Shown here in pieces: positions 31,095-40,168 of a DNA stretch of 45,713 nt (within the stretch, counting starts at the first letter, position 1; every line of letters begins with the position of its first letter). A program made the translations under genes and the position numbers. Source of the DNA: Terriglobales bacterium (GTDB lineage Bacteria > Acidobacteriota > Terriglobia > Terriglobales > Acidobacteriaceae); the NCBI GenBank assembly GCA_035457425.1, contig DATIBR010000146.1, forward strand, positions 1 to 45,713. The letters are read 5' to 3'. The notes beneath the pieces are model-generated. The model had not been told where the DNA came from, did not search any database, and saw nothing but the letters and a program-made list of their open reading frames with translations.

Positions 31095-32921
31095 ATGGCG
31101 AATCCCGGCGATTTCGCGTACACCGTCAAGCAGCAGGCCGACATCGTCCGCATCGTCGGCGACTACGTCAAGCTGAAGAAGACGGGCGCGCAGAACTTCG
31201 GCGGCCTCTGCCCCTTCCACCAGGAGAAGACCCCGTCCTTCTCCGTGCACGCCACCAAGCAGTTCTACCACTGCTTCGGCTGCGGCGTTTCCGGCGACGT
31301 CTTCAGCTTCGTCCAGAAGATCGAGAACGTCAGCTTCCCGGAAGCCGTGCGCGCGGTCGCCCAGAAACTCGGCATCGCGCTCCCCAAGCAGCAGTTCTCC
31401 GGCCCGGGCGAAGCGAAGGAAGCGGCGCTCCGCGGCGCCCTCATCGAGATGCACGAGAAGGCCTGCGTCTTCTTCGAAGAGACCCTGCGCCAGCCCGAGG
31501 GCGCCAAGGCGCGCGAGTACCTCTCCGCGCGCGGCCTGAAAGACGCCGACATCCTGGCCTTCCGCCTCGGCTTCGCCCCCGACTCCGGCTTCCTCCTGCG
31601 CGACCGCCTGCGCGGACAATACAACGAAGAACAGCTGAAGGCCTCTGGGCTGTTCTCCTGGAAAGACGTGGCGGCCGACGACCGACGGCCGAACGCCGCC
31701 GGCCAGCCAACGACCGACCAGAGACCAACCACCCTCTACTCTAAATTCCGCTCGCGCATCACCTTCCCCATCTCCAACGAGATGGGCAGGATCATCGCCT
31801 TCACCGGCCGCGCGCTCGCGTCCGACGAAAAAGCCGGACCGAAATATCTCAACTCACCCGAGACGCCCATCTACTCCAAGTCGCGCGTGCTCTACAACCT
31901 CGACCGCGCCAAGGAAGCCATCAAGAAGCTCGACTACGCCATCATCGTCGAGGGCCAGATGGACTGCATCGCGGTCTTCACCGCCGGGCTGCACAACGTC
32001 ATCGCCAGCTCCGGCACCGCGTTCACCGAGACGCAGGTCCGCCTGCTCGGTCGCTACACGCGCAACATCGTGGTGAACTTCGATCCCGACGCGGCCGGCG
32101 CGCGCGCCGCCGAGCGCTCGCTCGCGCTGCTCGTCGCCGAAGACTTCCAGATCAAGGTGCTCACGCTCGAAGGCGGCCTCGACCCCGACAACTTCATCCG
32201 CAAGCGCGGCGTCGACGCCTACAAGCAGGCCCTCATGGCCGCGCCCCGCTACTTCGATTACCTCATCGAGCGCGCCCGCGCCCAGTTCCCCGTGAAGACG
32301 GCGCAGGGCAAGCAGCAGGCGGTGAACTTCCTGCTGCAGCACCTGCAGCACGTGCCCAGCCGCATCGTGCGCGACGAGCTCGCCGCCGACATCGCGCAAA
32401 AACTCGGCATCGACTCCAGCGTGCTGCGCCAGGAGATCCGCCACGTCGCCGCCACCCGCGGCACCACCGTGAAAGCCATCGCGCAGGCGCAGGTCACGCC
32501 CGCCGAGCGCATCCTCATCCGCGTCCTTGCGGTCACCGCCGACCAGCTCGAGCCCCTGCCCGGCCTCCGCCACCAGGCGCAGTACACCGTGTCGCAGGAG
32601 CAACTGCATCTCGGCTTGCCGACCGAGGCGCTGCTCGGCGCGCTCGTCGCCGCCGACCCCGAGACCCTTGACCCGCTTGCCCTCGAACTGAGCGAGAGCG
32701 ATCGCCACCTGCTCGCCGAGGTGTTGATGCGCGACGACGAGCCGCTCTCCGACGAGCTCATCCACGGCGCGCTCGAAGCGCTGCGTCGCCGCCACCTCGA
32801 GCGACGCCAGCAGCAGGTGCGCGCCCGCATCGCCGACGCCGAGCGCAAGAACGATGCCGCCGCGCTCGCCCAGCTTCTGCAGGAAAAGCAGCGCATCGAC
32901 AAAGACCTCTCCGCGCTATGA
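31095..32921 (+). CDS. dnaG: DNA primase
   Basis: A 608-aa enzyme that makes RNA primers for replication. The N-terminal zinc-binding domain is seen as FGGLCPFHQEKTPSFSVHAT, then FYHCFGCGVSGDVFSF (Cys39, His42, Cys60, Cys63). The TOPRIM core has YAIIVEGQMDCIAVFTAGL and VVNFDPDAAGARAAERSLAL. The C-terminal helicase-interaction part follows and ends with a coiled coil (QQVRARIADAERKNDAAALA). A family B hairpin repeat (31673-31733) is read in frame as a spacer of about 20 residues before SKFRSRITFPISNEMGR. AAGGG nine bases before ATG comes from a repeat. It leads the dnaG-lipoprotein-rpoD series. Confidence 0.95.
   Translation: MANPGDFAYTVKQQADIVRIVGDYVKLKKTGAQNFGGLCPFHQEKTPSFSVHATKQFYHCFGCGVSGDVFSFVQKIENVSFPEAVRAVAQKLGIALPKQQFSGPGEAKEAALRGALIEMHEKACVFFEETLRQPEGAKAREYLSARGLKDADILAFRLGFAPDSGFLLRDRLRGQYNEEQLKASGLFSWKDVAADDRRPNAAGQPTTDQRPTTLYSKFRSRITFPISNEMGRIIAFTGRALASDEKAGPKYLNSPETPIYSKSRVLYNLDRAKEAIKKLDYAIIVEGQMDCIAVFTAGLHNVIASSGTAFTETQVRLLGRYTRNIVVNFDPDAAGARAAERSLALLVAEDFQIKVLTLEGGLDPDNFIRKRGVDAYKQALMAAPRYFDYLIERARAQFPVKTAQGKQQAVNFLLQHLQHVPSRIVRDELAADIAQKLGIDSSVLRQEIRHVAATRGTTVKAIAQAQVTPAERILIRVLAVTADQLEPLPGLRHQAQYTVSQEQLHLGLPTEALLGALVAADPETLDPLALELSESDRHLLAEVLMRDDEPLSDELIHGALEALRRRHLERRQQQVRARIADAERKNDAAALAQLLQEKQRIDKDLSAL
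31673..31733. repeat. Repeat family B, copy 4 (inside dnaG)
   Basis: It begins CGGCCGACGACCGACGGCCG and ends CGACCAGAGACCAACCACC. It matches the arms of copies 1-3. It is translated as AADDRRPNAAGQPTTDQRPT, a segment that standard DnaG lacks. Confidence 0.75.
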
Positions 32922-33433
32922 TCGTTCGACCGCGGTGCCGTCGTTGGCGACCGGCATTCCTGCTGGGGTGGGCATTCCTCGTCGCCTGTTCCTCCGCCCC
33001 GCAGACCACCAGGCTGTGGGAGGAATTCTCCAGCTACGCGCGCGCCGCCGACGTCAAGGCGCGGCTTCGCATCGTGGCGGACAGGGACGGCTGGACGGAA
33101 AAACGCGGGCGCTCGGAGGCGGCCGATGCGCGGCTGCAGTATGAGTTTCTCACCCTGGTCGGTCCGCGCGAGAGCTACGGTGTCCCCGGCGAACTCACGC
33201 TCACGTTCTTCAACGACCGGCTGATGTCGACCTCGTTCAAAGCTTCCTGCGAGCAGTACATCGAAGCGCTGCGCTCGCACGGGATGACGATGCCCGACAA
33301 GCCCTCGGCGGAGATCACCGTCGACCGCCGCACCGTGTTTCGCTATGACCAGCAGCAGACGAACTGCCGCTTTCTCTGGGTCGACCCCAAGCTCGAGCGC
33401 GAGTGGATGGACTGGGTCCGCGACCATGCGTGA
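32918..33433 (+). CDS. Lipoprotein of unknown function between dnaG and rpoD
   Basis: A 171-aa protein whose ATG overlaps the dnaG stop (ATGA). The basic N-terminus and hydrophobic stretch end in a lipobox (FLLGWAFLVACSSAP), with Cys24 as the lipid-modified residue. The mature part reads LWEEFSSYARAADVKARLRI, then GVPGELTLTFFNDRLMSTSF. It also has two cysteines (KASCEQYIEAL and TNCRFLWVD). No family recognised. A cell-envelope role is likely from the lipobox. Coupling to dnaG is probably only transcriptional. Confidence 0.7.
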   Translation: MIVRPRCRRWRPAFLLGWAFLVACSSAPQTTRLWEEFSSYARAADVKARLRIVADRDGWTEKRGRSEAADARLQYEFLTLVGPRESYGVPGELTLTFFNDRLMSTSFKASCEQYIEALRSHGMTMPDKPSAEITVDRRTVFRYDQQQTNCRFLWVDPKLEREWMDWVRDHA

Positions 33434-33681
33434 GCGCCCGGCGCATCCCCGCGATTCCGGCTATTTAGCTGAAACGAAAAGGCCTCGCGGACCATCTAAG
33501 TAGTAAGCGCTCGGCGCAAGGCGGCGAGTTCCTGCGAGAACCCGATTCGGAACTCTGGGGAAGTACTGCGTTTGTGCTAACATACGGGGGTTTGGGCCAG
33601 TGCCATCCGCCTGCTCATCCCCGTTAATCCGCACACACGCACGCCCGTCCGCCCGCGACGCGCGGAAGAGGAATTGACTGT

Positions 33682-35367
<1,686 letters not shown>

Positions 35368-35387
35368 CGCTCTTTCTCTGCAGCTGG

Positions 35388-35408
35388 GCGCCGGCGACTC
35401 GCCGGCGC
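35388..35408 (+). terminator. Hairpin (family E repeat) serving as rpoD terminator
   Basis: GCGCCGGCGA / TCGCCGGCGC is a perfect inverted repeat around one base, followed by TCTTTATTTCT. It has the same sequence form as the interspersed family E repeats, so a repeat seems to act as the terminator of rpoD. Confidence 0.7.
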
Positions 35409-35644
35409 TCTTTATTTCTACTCTCAACCCATTGATTCCATTCGAGCGCACCGCCGCCGGCTTCGCCTTCCGTTTGACAGTTGCGGGTTATCGGCATAGC
35501 GTCTTCTTGAGCGAGCATTCTTCTCCTCTTTCAGACTGACTGAGCTAAGTCAGCCCCTCTGAAGTTCTCCTTCCTTAGCCGGTAAGACCCGCGGCCGAAG
35601 CGCCCCTTGCCTCCGCGTCCGGGGAAACAGAAAAGAGGCCTCTC

Positions 35645-35770
35645 GTGCTAGCCCTGATCCTCATCATGATCACCGCGCTCATCTGCGCATTCTGCGTCTG
35701 GAAGGCGTTGCAGGAACCCAAAGTCCTGTCCATCGTGGTGGCGACCCCGCCCACTAAGGACCGCCGATGA
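35645..35770 (+). CDS. 41-aa single-helix membrane protein
   Basis: A short reading frame from GTG 35645, with AGAGG seven bases upstream. The protein has one hydrophobic helix (LALILIMITALICAFCVW) and a polar end (KALQEPKVLSIVVATP, then TKDRR). It overlaps the following small ORF by ATGA. A good ribosome-binding site, coupling and the clear membrane helix support a real small gene, but no family is recognised. Confidence 0.45.
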   Translation: MLALILIMITALICAFCVWKALQEPKVLSIVVATPPTKDRR

Positions 35771-35892
35771 GACCCGCGGCGAAGCGCGAGAACATCTTTC
35801 ACCGCATCATGATCGCGCCCCTGTTGCGCCTCATGGACTGGGCCTCGGGCCGCGGACTGCCGGCCAAGCGCCCCGCACGCGGCAGGAACTAG
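35767..35892 (+). CDS. 41-aa basic protein coupled to the small membrane protein
   Basis: The ATG overlaps the stop of the preceding small gene. The product is basic with an amphipathic centre (NIFHRIMIAPLLRLMDWASG) and a basic tail (RGLPAKRPARGRN). It ends seven bases before the receiver-like gene. The three genes thus form a compact unit between rpoD and dnaB. No known family. Confidence 0.4.
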   Translation: MRPAAKRENIFHRIMIAPLLRLMDWASGRGLPAKRPARGRN

Positions 35893-35899
35893 GACCGCC

Positions 35900-36280
35900 A
35901 TGGGCCTGCAACGGATCCTGCTGGTAGAAAAAGACGAGGGCGAACGCGCTCGCCGTGCTGTCATGCTCGTGGCCCAGGGCTACCGCGTGGCCACCGTCTC
36001 CGGTCCCGAAGACGCCGGCGCCGCCGTCGGCGCCGCCATGCCCGACCTCATCCTCGTCGGCCTGCAACGCCGCCCCGAGGCGGTCTCCGCCATCGTCAAG
36101 GACCTGCGTTCCCGCTTCCGCCAGGCGCGCATCGCCGTGCTCATGCACGAGTCGCATCGGCTCTGCGCCGTCGCCCTCGACGATGTCGTGGTCATCCCCG
36201 CCGAGCGCCCGCGCGATTTCGTGCGCCGCGTTGCCCGTGCGCTCGCGCCCAGCACCGCCGCCAAAGCCGTCGGCGCTTAG
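35900..36280 (+). CDS. Degenerate receiver-domain (pseudo-receiver) protein
   Basis: A 126-aa protein with the alpha/beta layout of a response-regulator receiver: QRILLVEKDEGERARRAVML, then GYRVATVSGPEDAG and MPDLILVGLQRRPEAVSAIV. The phosphorylated Asp is replaced by Gly54 (LILVGLQ in place of LILLDL). The usual acidic pair is Glu10/Asp12 and the conserved Lys is lost (VVVIPAERP). It therefore cannot be phosphorylated in the usual way and may act as a binding module. No output domain is attached. It ends the three-gene unit after rpoD. The start follows GGACCGCC and lies seven bases from the previous stop. Confidence 0.6.
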   Translation: MGLQRILLVEKDEGERARRAVMLVAQGYRVATVSGPEDAGAAVGAAMPDLILVGLQRRPEAVSAIVKDLRSRFRQARIAVLMHESHRLCAVALDDVVVIPAERPRDFVRRVARALAPSTAAKAVGA

Positions 36281-36779
36281 TCCGCACGCGCCCCTCACCC
36301 GGTTTCGCCCGGTTTTTCCTCTCGCTTCCACAATTTTCCTTATTCCGCACAGCTTCTCCACAGCCCCCACCTTAGTTCGCCCTTGAGTCTCGCCAGCCGA
36401 AGGCGCAATCTCTCGCGCACTGACAGAGTGCGATGTCTTGAGCTCTGGCGGTCGGGCGGCAGCGGCGCACGGACCACCTAGCGTGGGTCGCGCGCGCGCC
36501 GGCCGGCAGCGAGAGAACAAGAAGCGCTGCGGGAGCTTACGGAGGTCCGCCGGCGCACTGAACAGGACATCCATTCGAACGAGACGGCCGGTGCGGCTGG
36601 CGCCGGCCGTCCATCGTTTTCCACAGTTTCTCCCCCGATTTCCTCACTTCCGTTAACTTCGGGTTTTGCCCGTGTTTTCTCCACCGTTTCGCTTCGTTTT
36701 CCAGACAAATACCTCTTGAGAACGACGCGTTTTGCTCCTACCATCACCGCTGCAGGATCCCTGAAGTTCGCGACCAAGC
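36281..36779. other. 499-bp gap before dnaB
   Basis: No gene is credible here; the open frames on both strands lack a start signal and coding style. It holds two sites near the DnaA box consensus, TTCTCCACA (36354-36362) and TTTTCCACA (36617-36625). A GC-rich hairpin, GACGGCCGGTGCGGCTGGCGCCGGCCGTC-like, lies around 36582-36611. A promoter candidate is at 36716-36744. A structured leader RNA is possible but I recognise no known RNA family. Confidence 0.5.
36716..36744 (+). promoter_or_regulatory. Candidate sigma-70 promoter of dnaB
   Basis: TTGAGA (36716-36721) and TACCAT (36739-36744) are 17 bases apart. The -35 matches at five of six positions and the -10 at four of six. The distance to the dnaB ATG is 35 bases, which gives a short leader. 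Confidence 0.45.
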
Positions 36780-38141
36780 ATGGCCACCACCGATCACTCC
36801 CTGGACCGCGGCGGGCTCCCCGCCTCCATCGACGCCGAGCGCTCCATCCTCGGCTCCATCCTGCTCGATAACTTCCTCTACAACCAGGCCGCCGAGACCC
36901 TCAAGGCCGACGACTTCGCGCTCGACTCCCACCGCCGCATCTACGCGCGCATGGTCGAGCTCACCGAGCACAACAAGCCCATCGACATCGTCACCCTCGC
37001 CGAGGAGCTCGCGCGCCGCAAGGAAGTCGAGGCCGTCGGCGGCGTCGCCTACATCTCCTCGCTCACCGACGGCCTGCCGCGTCGCCCCAACATCGAGCAC
37101 TACGTCAAGATCGTGCGCGACAAGGCCATGCTGCGCGCGCTCATCCACACCGCCTCCACCGCCATCGCCCGCGCCACCGAACAGGCCGAGTCCGCCGACG
37201 AGATCCTCGACACCACCGAGGCCGCCATCTTCCAGCTCGCCGACGACCGCGTCCAGCGCGGCTTCGTCGGCATCCCTGAGATCGTCAAGGAATCCTTCGG
37301 CTCCATCGACCAGCTCTACGAGCGTGGCCAGCGCATCACCGGCCTCGCCACCCACTACGAGCGCCTCGATGAGCTCACCAGCGGCCTCCAGCCCTCCGAC
37401 CTCGTCATCATTGCGGCCCGCCCCTCCATGGGCAAGACCGCCTTCGCCATCAACATCGCCGAGAACGCCGCCGTGCGCGACGGCAAGGTGGTCGGCATCT
37501 TCTCGCTGGAGATGTCGCGCGAATCCCTGCTGCTCCGCCTGCTCTGCTCGCAGGCCATGGTCGACTCCCACAAGCTGCGCACCGGCTTCCTCGGCCGCGA
37601 CGACCACCAGAAGCTGGTCGACGGCCTCGGCCGCCTCGCCGACGCCCCCATCTTCATCGACGACACCCCCGGCATCTCCCTGCACGAGATGCGCGCCAAG
37701 GCCCGCCGCCTCAAGGCCGGCCAGAACCGCCTCGACATGATCGTCGTCGACTACCTGCAGCTCATGGCCGCCGCCCCCATCGGCGGCAAGCGCTTCGAGA
37801 ACCGCACGCAGGAAGTCTCCGCCATCTCCCGCGGCCTGAAAGCCCTCGCCAAGGAGCTGCGCTGCCCCGTCGTCGCGCTCTCCCAGCTCAGCCGCGCTCC
37901 TGAGAGCCGTGGCGGCGACCACCGCCCGCAGCTCTCCGACCTCCGCGAGTCCGGCTCCATCGAGCAGGACGCCGACGTCGTTATGTTCATCTTCCGCGAA
38001 GAGGTCTACAACCGCGACAATCCCGAGCTCGAGGGCATGGCCGAGATCATCGTCGCCAAGCAGCGCAACGGCCCCACCGACACCGTGAAGCTCGCCTTCA
38101 TCAAGCGCTCCACCCGCTTCGAGAACCTGGCAGTGGAGTGA
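36780..38141 (+). CDS. dnaB: Replicative DNA helicase
   Basis: A 453-aa protein. The N-terminal domain (LPASIDAERSILGSILLDNF, then TLAEELARRKEVEAVGGVAY) binds primase. The RecA-like helicase domain starts around residue 180. The P-loop is IIAARPSMGKTAFAINIAEN near residues 210-229 and Walker B is IVVDYLQLMAAAPI. The later ALSQLSRAPESRGGDHRPQL and SDLRESGSIEQDADVVMFIF are typical. It unwinds DNA at the fork as a hexamer. The usual neighbours rpsF-rpsR-rplI are absent; here it follows the degenerate receiver unit and precedes alr. Confidence 0.95.
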   Translation: MATTDHSLDRGGLPASIDAERSILGSILLDNFLYNQAAETLKADDFALDSHRRIYARMVELTEHNKPIDIVTLAEELARRKEVEAVGGVAYISSLTDGLPRRPNIEHYVKIVRDKAMLRALIHTASTAIARATEQAESADEILDTTEAAIFQLADDRVQRGFVGIPEIVKESFGSIDQLYERGQRITGLATHYERLDELTSGLQPSDLVIIAARPSMGKTAFAINIAENAAVRDGKVVGIFSLEMSRESLLLRLLCSQAMVDSHKLRTGFLGRDDHQKLVDGLGRLADAPIFIDDTPGISLHEMRAKARRLKAGQNRLDMIVVDYLQLMAAAPIGGKRFENRTQEVSAISRGLKALAKELRCPVVALSQLSRAPESRGGDHRPQLSDLRESGSIEQDADVVMFIFREEVYNRDNPELEGMAEIIVAKQRNGPTDTVKLAFIKRSTRFENLAVE

Positions 38142-38145
38142 GGCT

Positions 38146-38170
38146 CGGCCGACGACCAACGACCGACGAC
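38146..38170. repeat. Repeat family B, copy 5 (dnaB/alr gap)
   Basis: CGGCCGACGACCAACGACCG followed by ACGAC matches the right arm of the copies in the protease-like gene and dnaG. It begins five bases after the dnaB stop and ends 11 bases before a TATAAT box. Confidence 0.65.
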
Positions 38171-38181
38171 GGTTTCTCCGC

Positions 38182-38187
38182 TATAAT
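38182..38187 (+). promoter_or_regulatory. Possible -10 box of alr
   Basis: TATAAT lies 64 bases before the chosen alr start. No clear -35 hexamer is seen because the repeat family B copy occupies that position. Confidence 0.4.
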
Positions 38188-38251
38188 CCGCACACCCGAC
38201 GCTGACCCTCTGCGACTCGCTCCCGGCGTCGTTTGTCTCCGCCAGTCACCG

Positions 38252-39421
38252 ATGTCGACCGCTACCGCCCTGGGAATGAAGACTCGTCCGACGTGGGTCG
38301 AGGTGTCGCTCACCGCCTTGCAGCACAACTTCCGCACCCTCCAGGATTACGTCGCGCCCGGCGCCACCGTCTGCGCCGTCGTCAAGGCCGACGCCTACGG
38401 CCACGGCGCCGTCGAATGCGCCCGCGCCCTCGAGCAGGAAGGCGCCATGTGGTTCGGCGTCACCTCCACCGACGAAGGCGTCCAGCTTCGCCAGGGAGGC
38501 GTCACCGGACGCATCCTCCTGATGACCGGCTTCTGGCGCGGCGAGGAAGACACCGTCGTGCAGCACGACCTCACGCCCGCCGTCTGGGAGTGGTGGCACA
38601 TCGAGCTGCTCGAAGACGCCGCCGAGCGCCTCAAGCACGACACCGTCCCCGTTCACATCAAGGTCGACACCGGCATGGCCCGCCTCGGTCTCGCCATGGC
38701 CGACCTCGGCCTCTTCGCGCAGATGTTGAAGGACGCGCAGCACGTCGTCGCCGAGGGCCTCTTCACGCACCTCGCCTCGTCGGAGGTCATCGACGCGCCC
38801 GACGTCGACGCGCAGCTCTCGCGCTTCGAAGACGTCGCCCAGACCGTCATCGAGAGCGGCCTCTCGCCCGTCTACTACCACATCGCCAACAGCGCGGCCA
38901 TCGCCACGCGCCCCAACAGCTGGAAGAACATGGTCCGCCCCGGCATCTCGCTCTACGGCTACTACCTGCCGTTCCTTTCTGCCGTCACCGGCATGCCCGA
39001 CGCTTCGCTCGAGCTGCCGGTCAAGCCCGTGCTGACCTGGAAGACGCGCATCATGTCCATCCGCGAGGTCCCCGCGCGCACCCGCATCGGCTACAACGGC
39101 GCCTACATGACGCAGTCGCCCGCGCGCATCGCCGCCCTCCCCGTCGGGTATGCCGATGGCTTCAGCCGCCACCTCTCCAACCGCGGCCGCGTCATCGTCC
39201 GCGACGACTACGCCGCCATCGTCGGCAACGTCTCCATGGACATCACCCTCATCGACATCACCGGCATCCCCGGCGTCGACGTCGGCGACGAGGTCATCCT
39301 CCTCGGCCACAGCGCCCGCCGCAAGATCACCGCCTGGGAGCACGCCTCCCACGCCGGCACCATCCCTTACGAGATCCTCTGCAACATCAACAAGCGCGTC
39401 CCGCGGCGGTACGTCGAGTAA
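38252..39421 (+). CDS. alr: Alanine racemase
   Basis: A 389-aa PLP enzyme that makes D-alanine for peptidoglycan. The PLP lysine is Lys45 in CAVVKADAYGHGAVECARAL. The barrel continues with HIKVDTGMARLGLAMADLGL. The catalytic Tyr lies in PARTRIGYNGAYMTQSPARI, and LPVGYADGFSRHLSNRGRVI follows, as in all members. VGNVSMDITLIDITGIPGVD is also typical. ATG 38252 is taken; the Met at residue 9 (38276) is an equal choice as most homologues start near there. Its stop overlaps the next start by one base. Confidence 0.94.
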   Translation: MSTATALGMKTRPTWVEVSLTALQHNFRTLQDYVAPGATVCAVVKADAYGHGAVECARALEQEGAMWFGVTSTDEGVQLRQGGVTGRILLMTGFWRGEEDTVVQHDLTPAVWEWWHIELLEDAAERLKHDTVPVHIKVDTGMARLGLAMADLGLFAQMLKDAQHVVAEGLFTHLASSEVIDAPDVDAQLSRFEDVAQTVIESGLSPVYYHIANSAAIATRPNSWKNMVRPGISLYGYYLPFLSAVTGMPDASLELPVKPVLTWKTRIMSIREVPARTRIGYNGAYMTQSPARIAALPVGYADGFSRHLSNRGRVIVRDDYAAIVGNVSMDITLIDITGIPGVDVGDEVILLGHSARRKITAWEHASHAGTIPYEILCNINKRVPRRYVE

Positions 39422-40029
39422 TGCCGGCGCCCGCCCCCGCCCGCGCCACCTCCCGGTGGCAGGACTTCCGCGAGGAGCGCCTCTGGTTCCTCGACCAGCC
39501 CTGGAAGCCCGTCCCGCTCTGGGCGATGGTCCCGTGGCTGCTCTTCTATCTCTGGTTCCTGGTCTACGCGTGGCGCGCCCACGGCGACCCGCTCTTCCTC
39601 GACGCCGTCAACATGGTCACGCACGAGGCCGGCCACCCGCTCTTCGGCTACCTCGGCCAGACACTCCACCTCTGGGGAGGCACCATCCTGCAACTGCTCA
39701 TCCCCGCCGCGCTCGCCGCCAGCTTCGTTCGCATGCGCGAGCTCATGGGCACGGCCTTCTGCTCCTTCATGTTCTTCGAGAACTTCCTCGGCATCGCCAC
39801 CTACATGGCCGATGCGCGCTCGCAATCCCTCCCGCTCATCTCCGCCGAAGGCGGCGGCGAAGGCGGCATCATCCACGACTGGCACGCCATCTTCTACCAG
39901 CTCGGACTGCTGCCCTACGACACCCGCATCGCCGCCCTCACGCGCTTCCTCGGCTTCGCCGGCATGCTCGCCGTCACCGCCTGGTTCGCCTGGCGCGCCC
40001 GGCAAACACAAATGACGAATGAAAAATGA
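39421..40029 (+). CDS. Integral membrane protein with a HEAGH motif
   Basis: A 202-aa protein with several hydrophobic segments: residues 33-50 (LWAMVPWLLFYLWFLVYA), 86-103 and 174-191. HEAGH at residues 68-72 (in VNMVTHEAGHPLFGYLGQ) is the HExxH pattern of zinc peptidases. A late HDWHAIFYQLGLLP (152-165) could offer further ligands. An intramembrane or membrane-linked metalloprotease is possible; the family is not recognised. The last residues (QTQMTNEK) come from a hairpin repeat that begins at 40008, so the natural C-terminus may have been changed. It is coupled to alr by a one-base overlap. Confidence 0.6.
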   Translation: MPAPAPARATSRWQDFREERLWFLDQPWKPVPLWAMVPWLLFYLWFLVYAWRAHGDPLFLDAVNMVTHEAGHPLFGYLGQTLHLWGGTILQLLIPAALAASFVRMRELMGTAFCSFMFFENFLGIATYMADARSQSLPLISAEGGGEGGIIHDWHAIFYQLGLLPYDTRIAALTRFLGFAGMLAVTAWFAWRARQTQMTNEK

Positions 40030-40100
40030 CAAATGAGGACGCCGCCCGCTCCGGCAGCCTGCCTTTCAATCGTCATTTGTCATTTGTCAATCGTCATTTG
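40008..40100. repeat. Hairpin repeat (AATGACGAATG type) between the HEAGH and hydrolase genes
   Basis: The left part ACAAATGACGAATGAAAAAT with GACAAATG is answered on the right by CATTTGTCATTTGTCAATCG. The hairpin supplies the last codons of the upstream gene and ends 12 bases before an in-frame stop that bounds the hydrolase gene. Confidence 0.75.
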
Positions 40101-40168
40101 CCTCCATTCGCTGAAGATGCCTGCACCTGCAGCCCTACGGCCACTATATTGATATCCATCCCACGGAC

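Noticed and set aside
36438-36777. Open frames on both strands in the gap before dnaB
   Set aside because: They lack ribosome-binding sites, family motifs and normal composition, and overlap a promoter candidate.
36281-36779. Possible chromosome origin next to dnaB
   Set aside because: Only two imperfect DnaA boxes and no AT-rich unwinding stretch or dnaA/dnaN neighbours are present.
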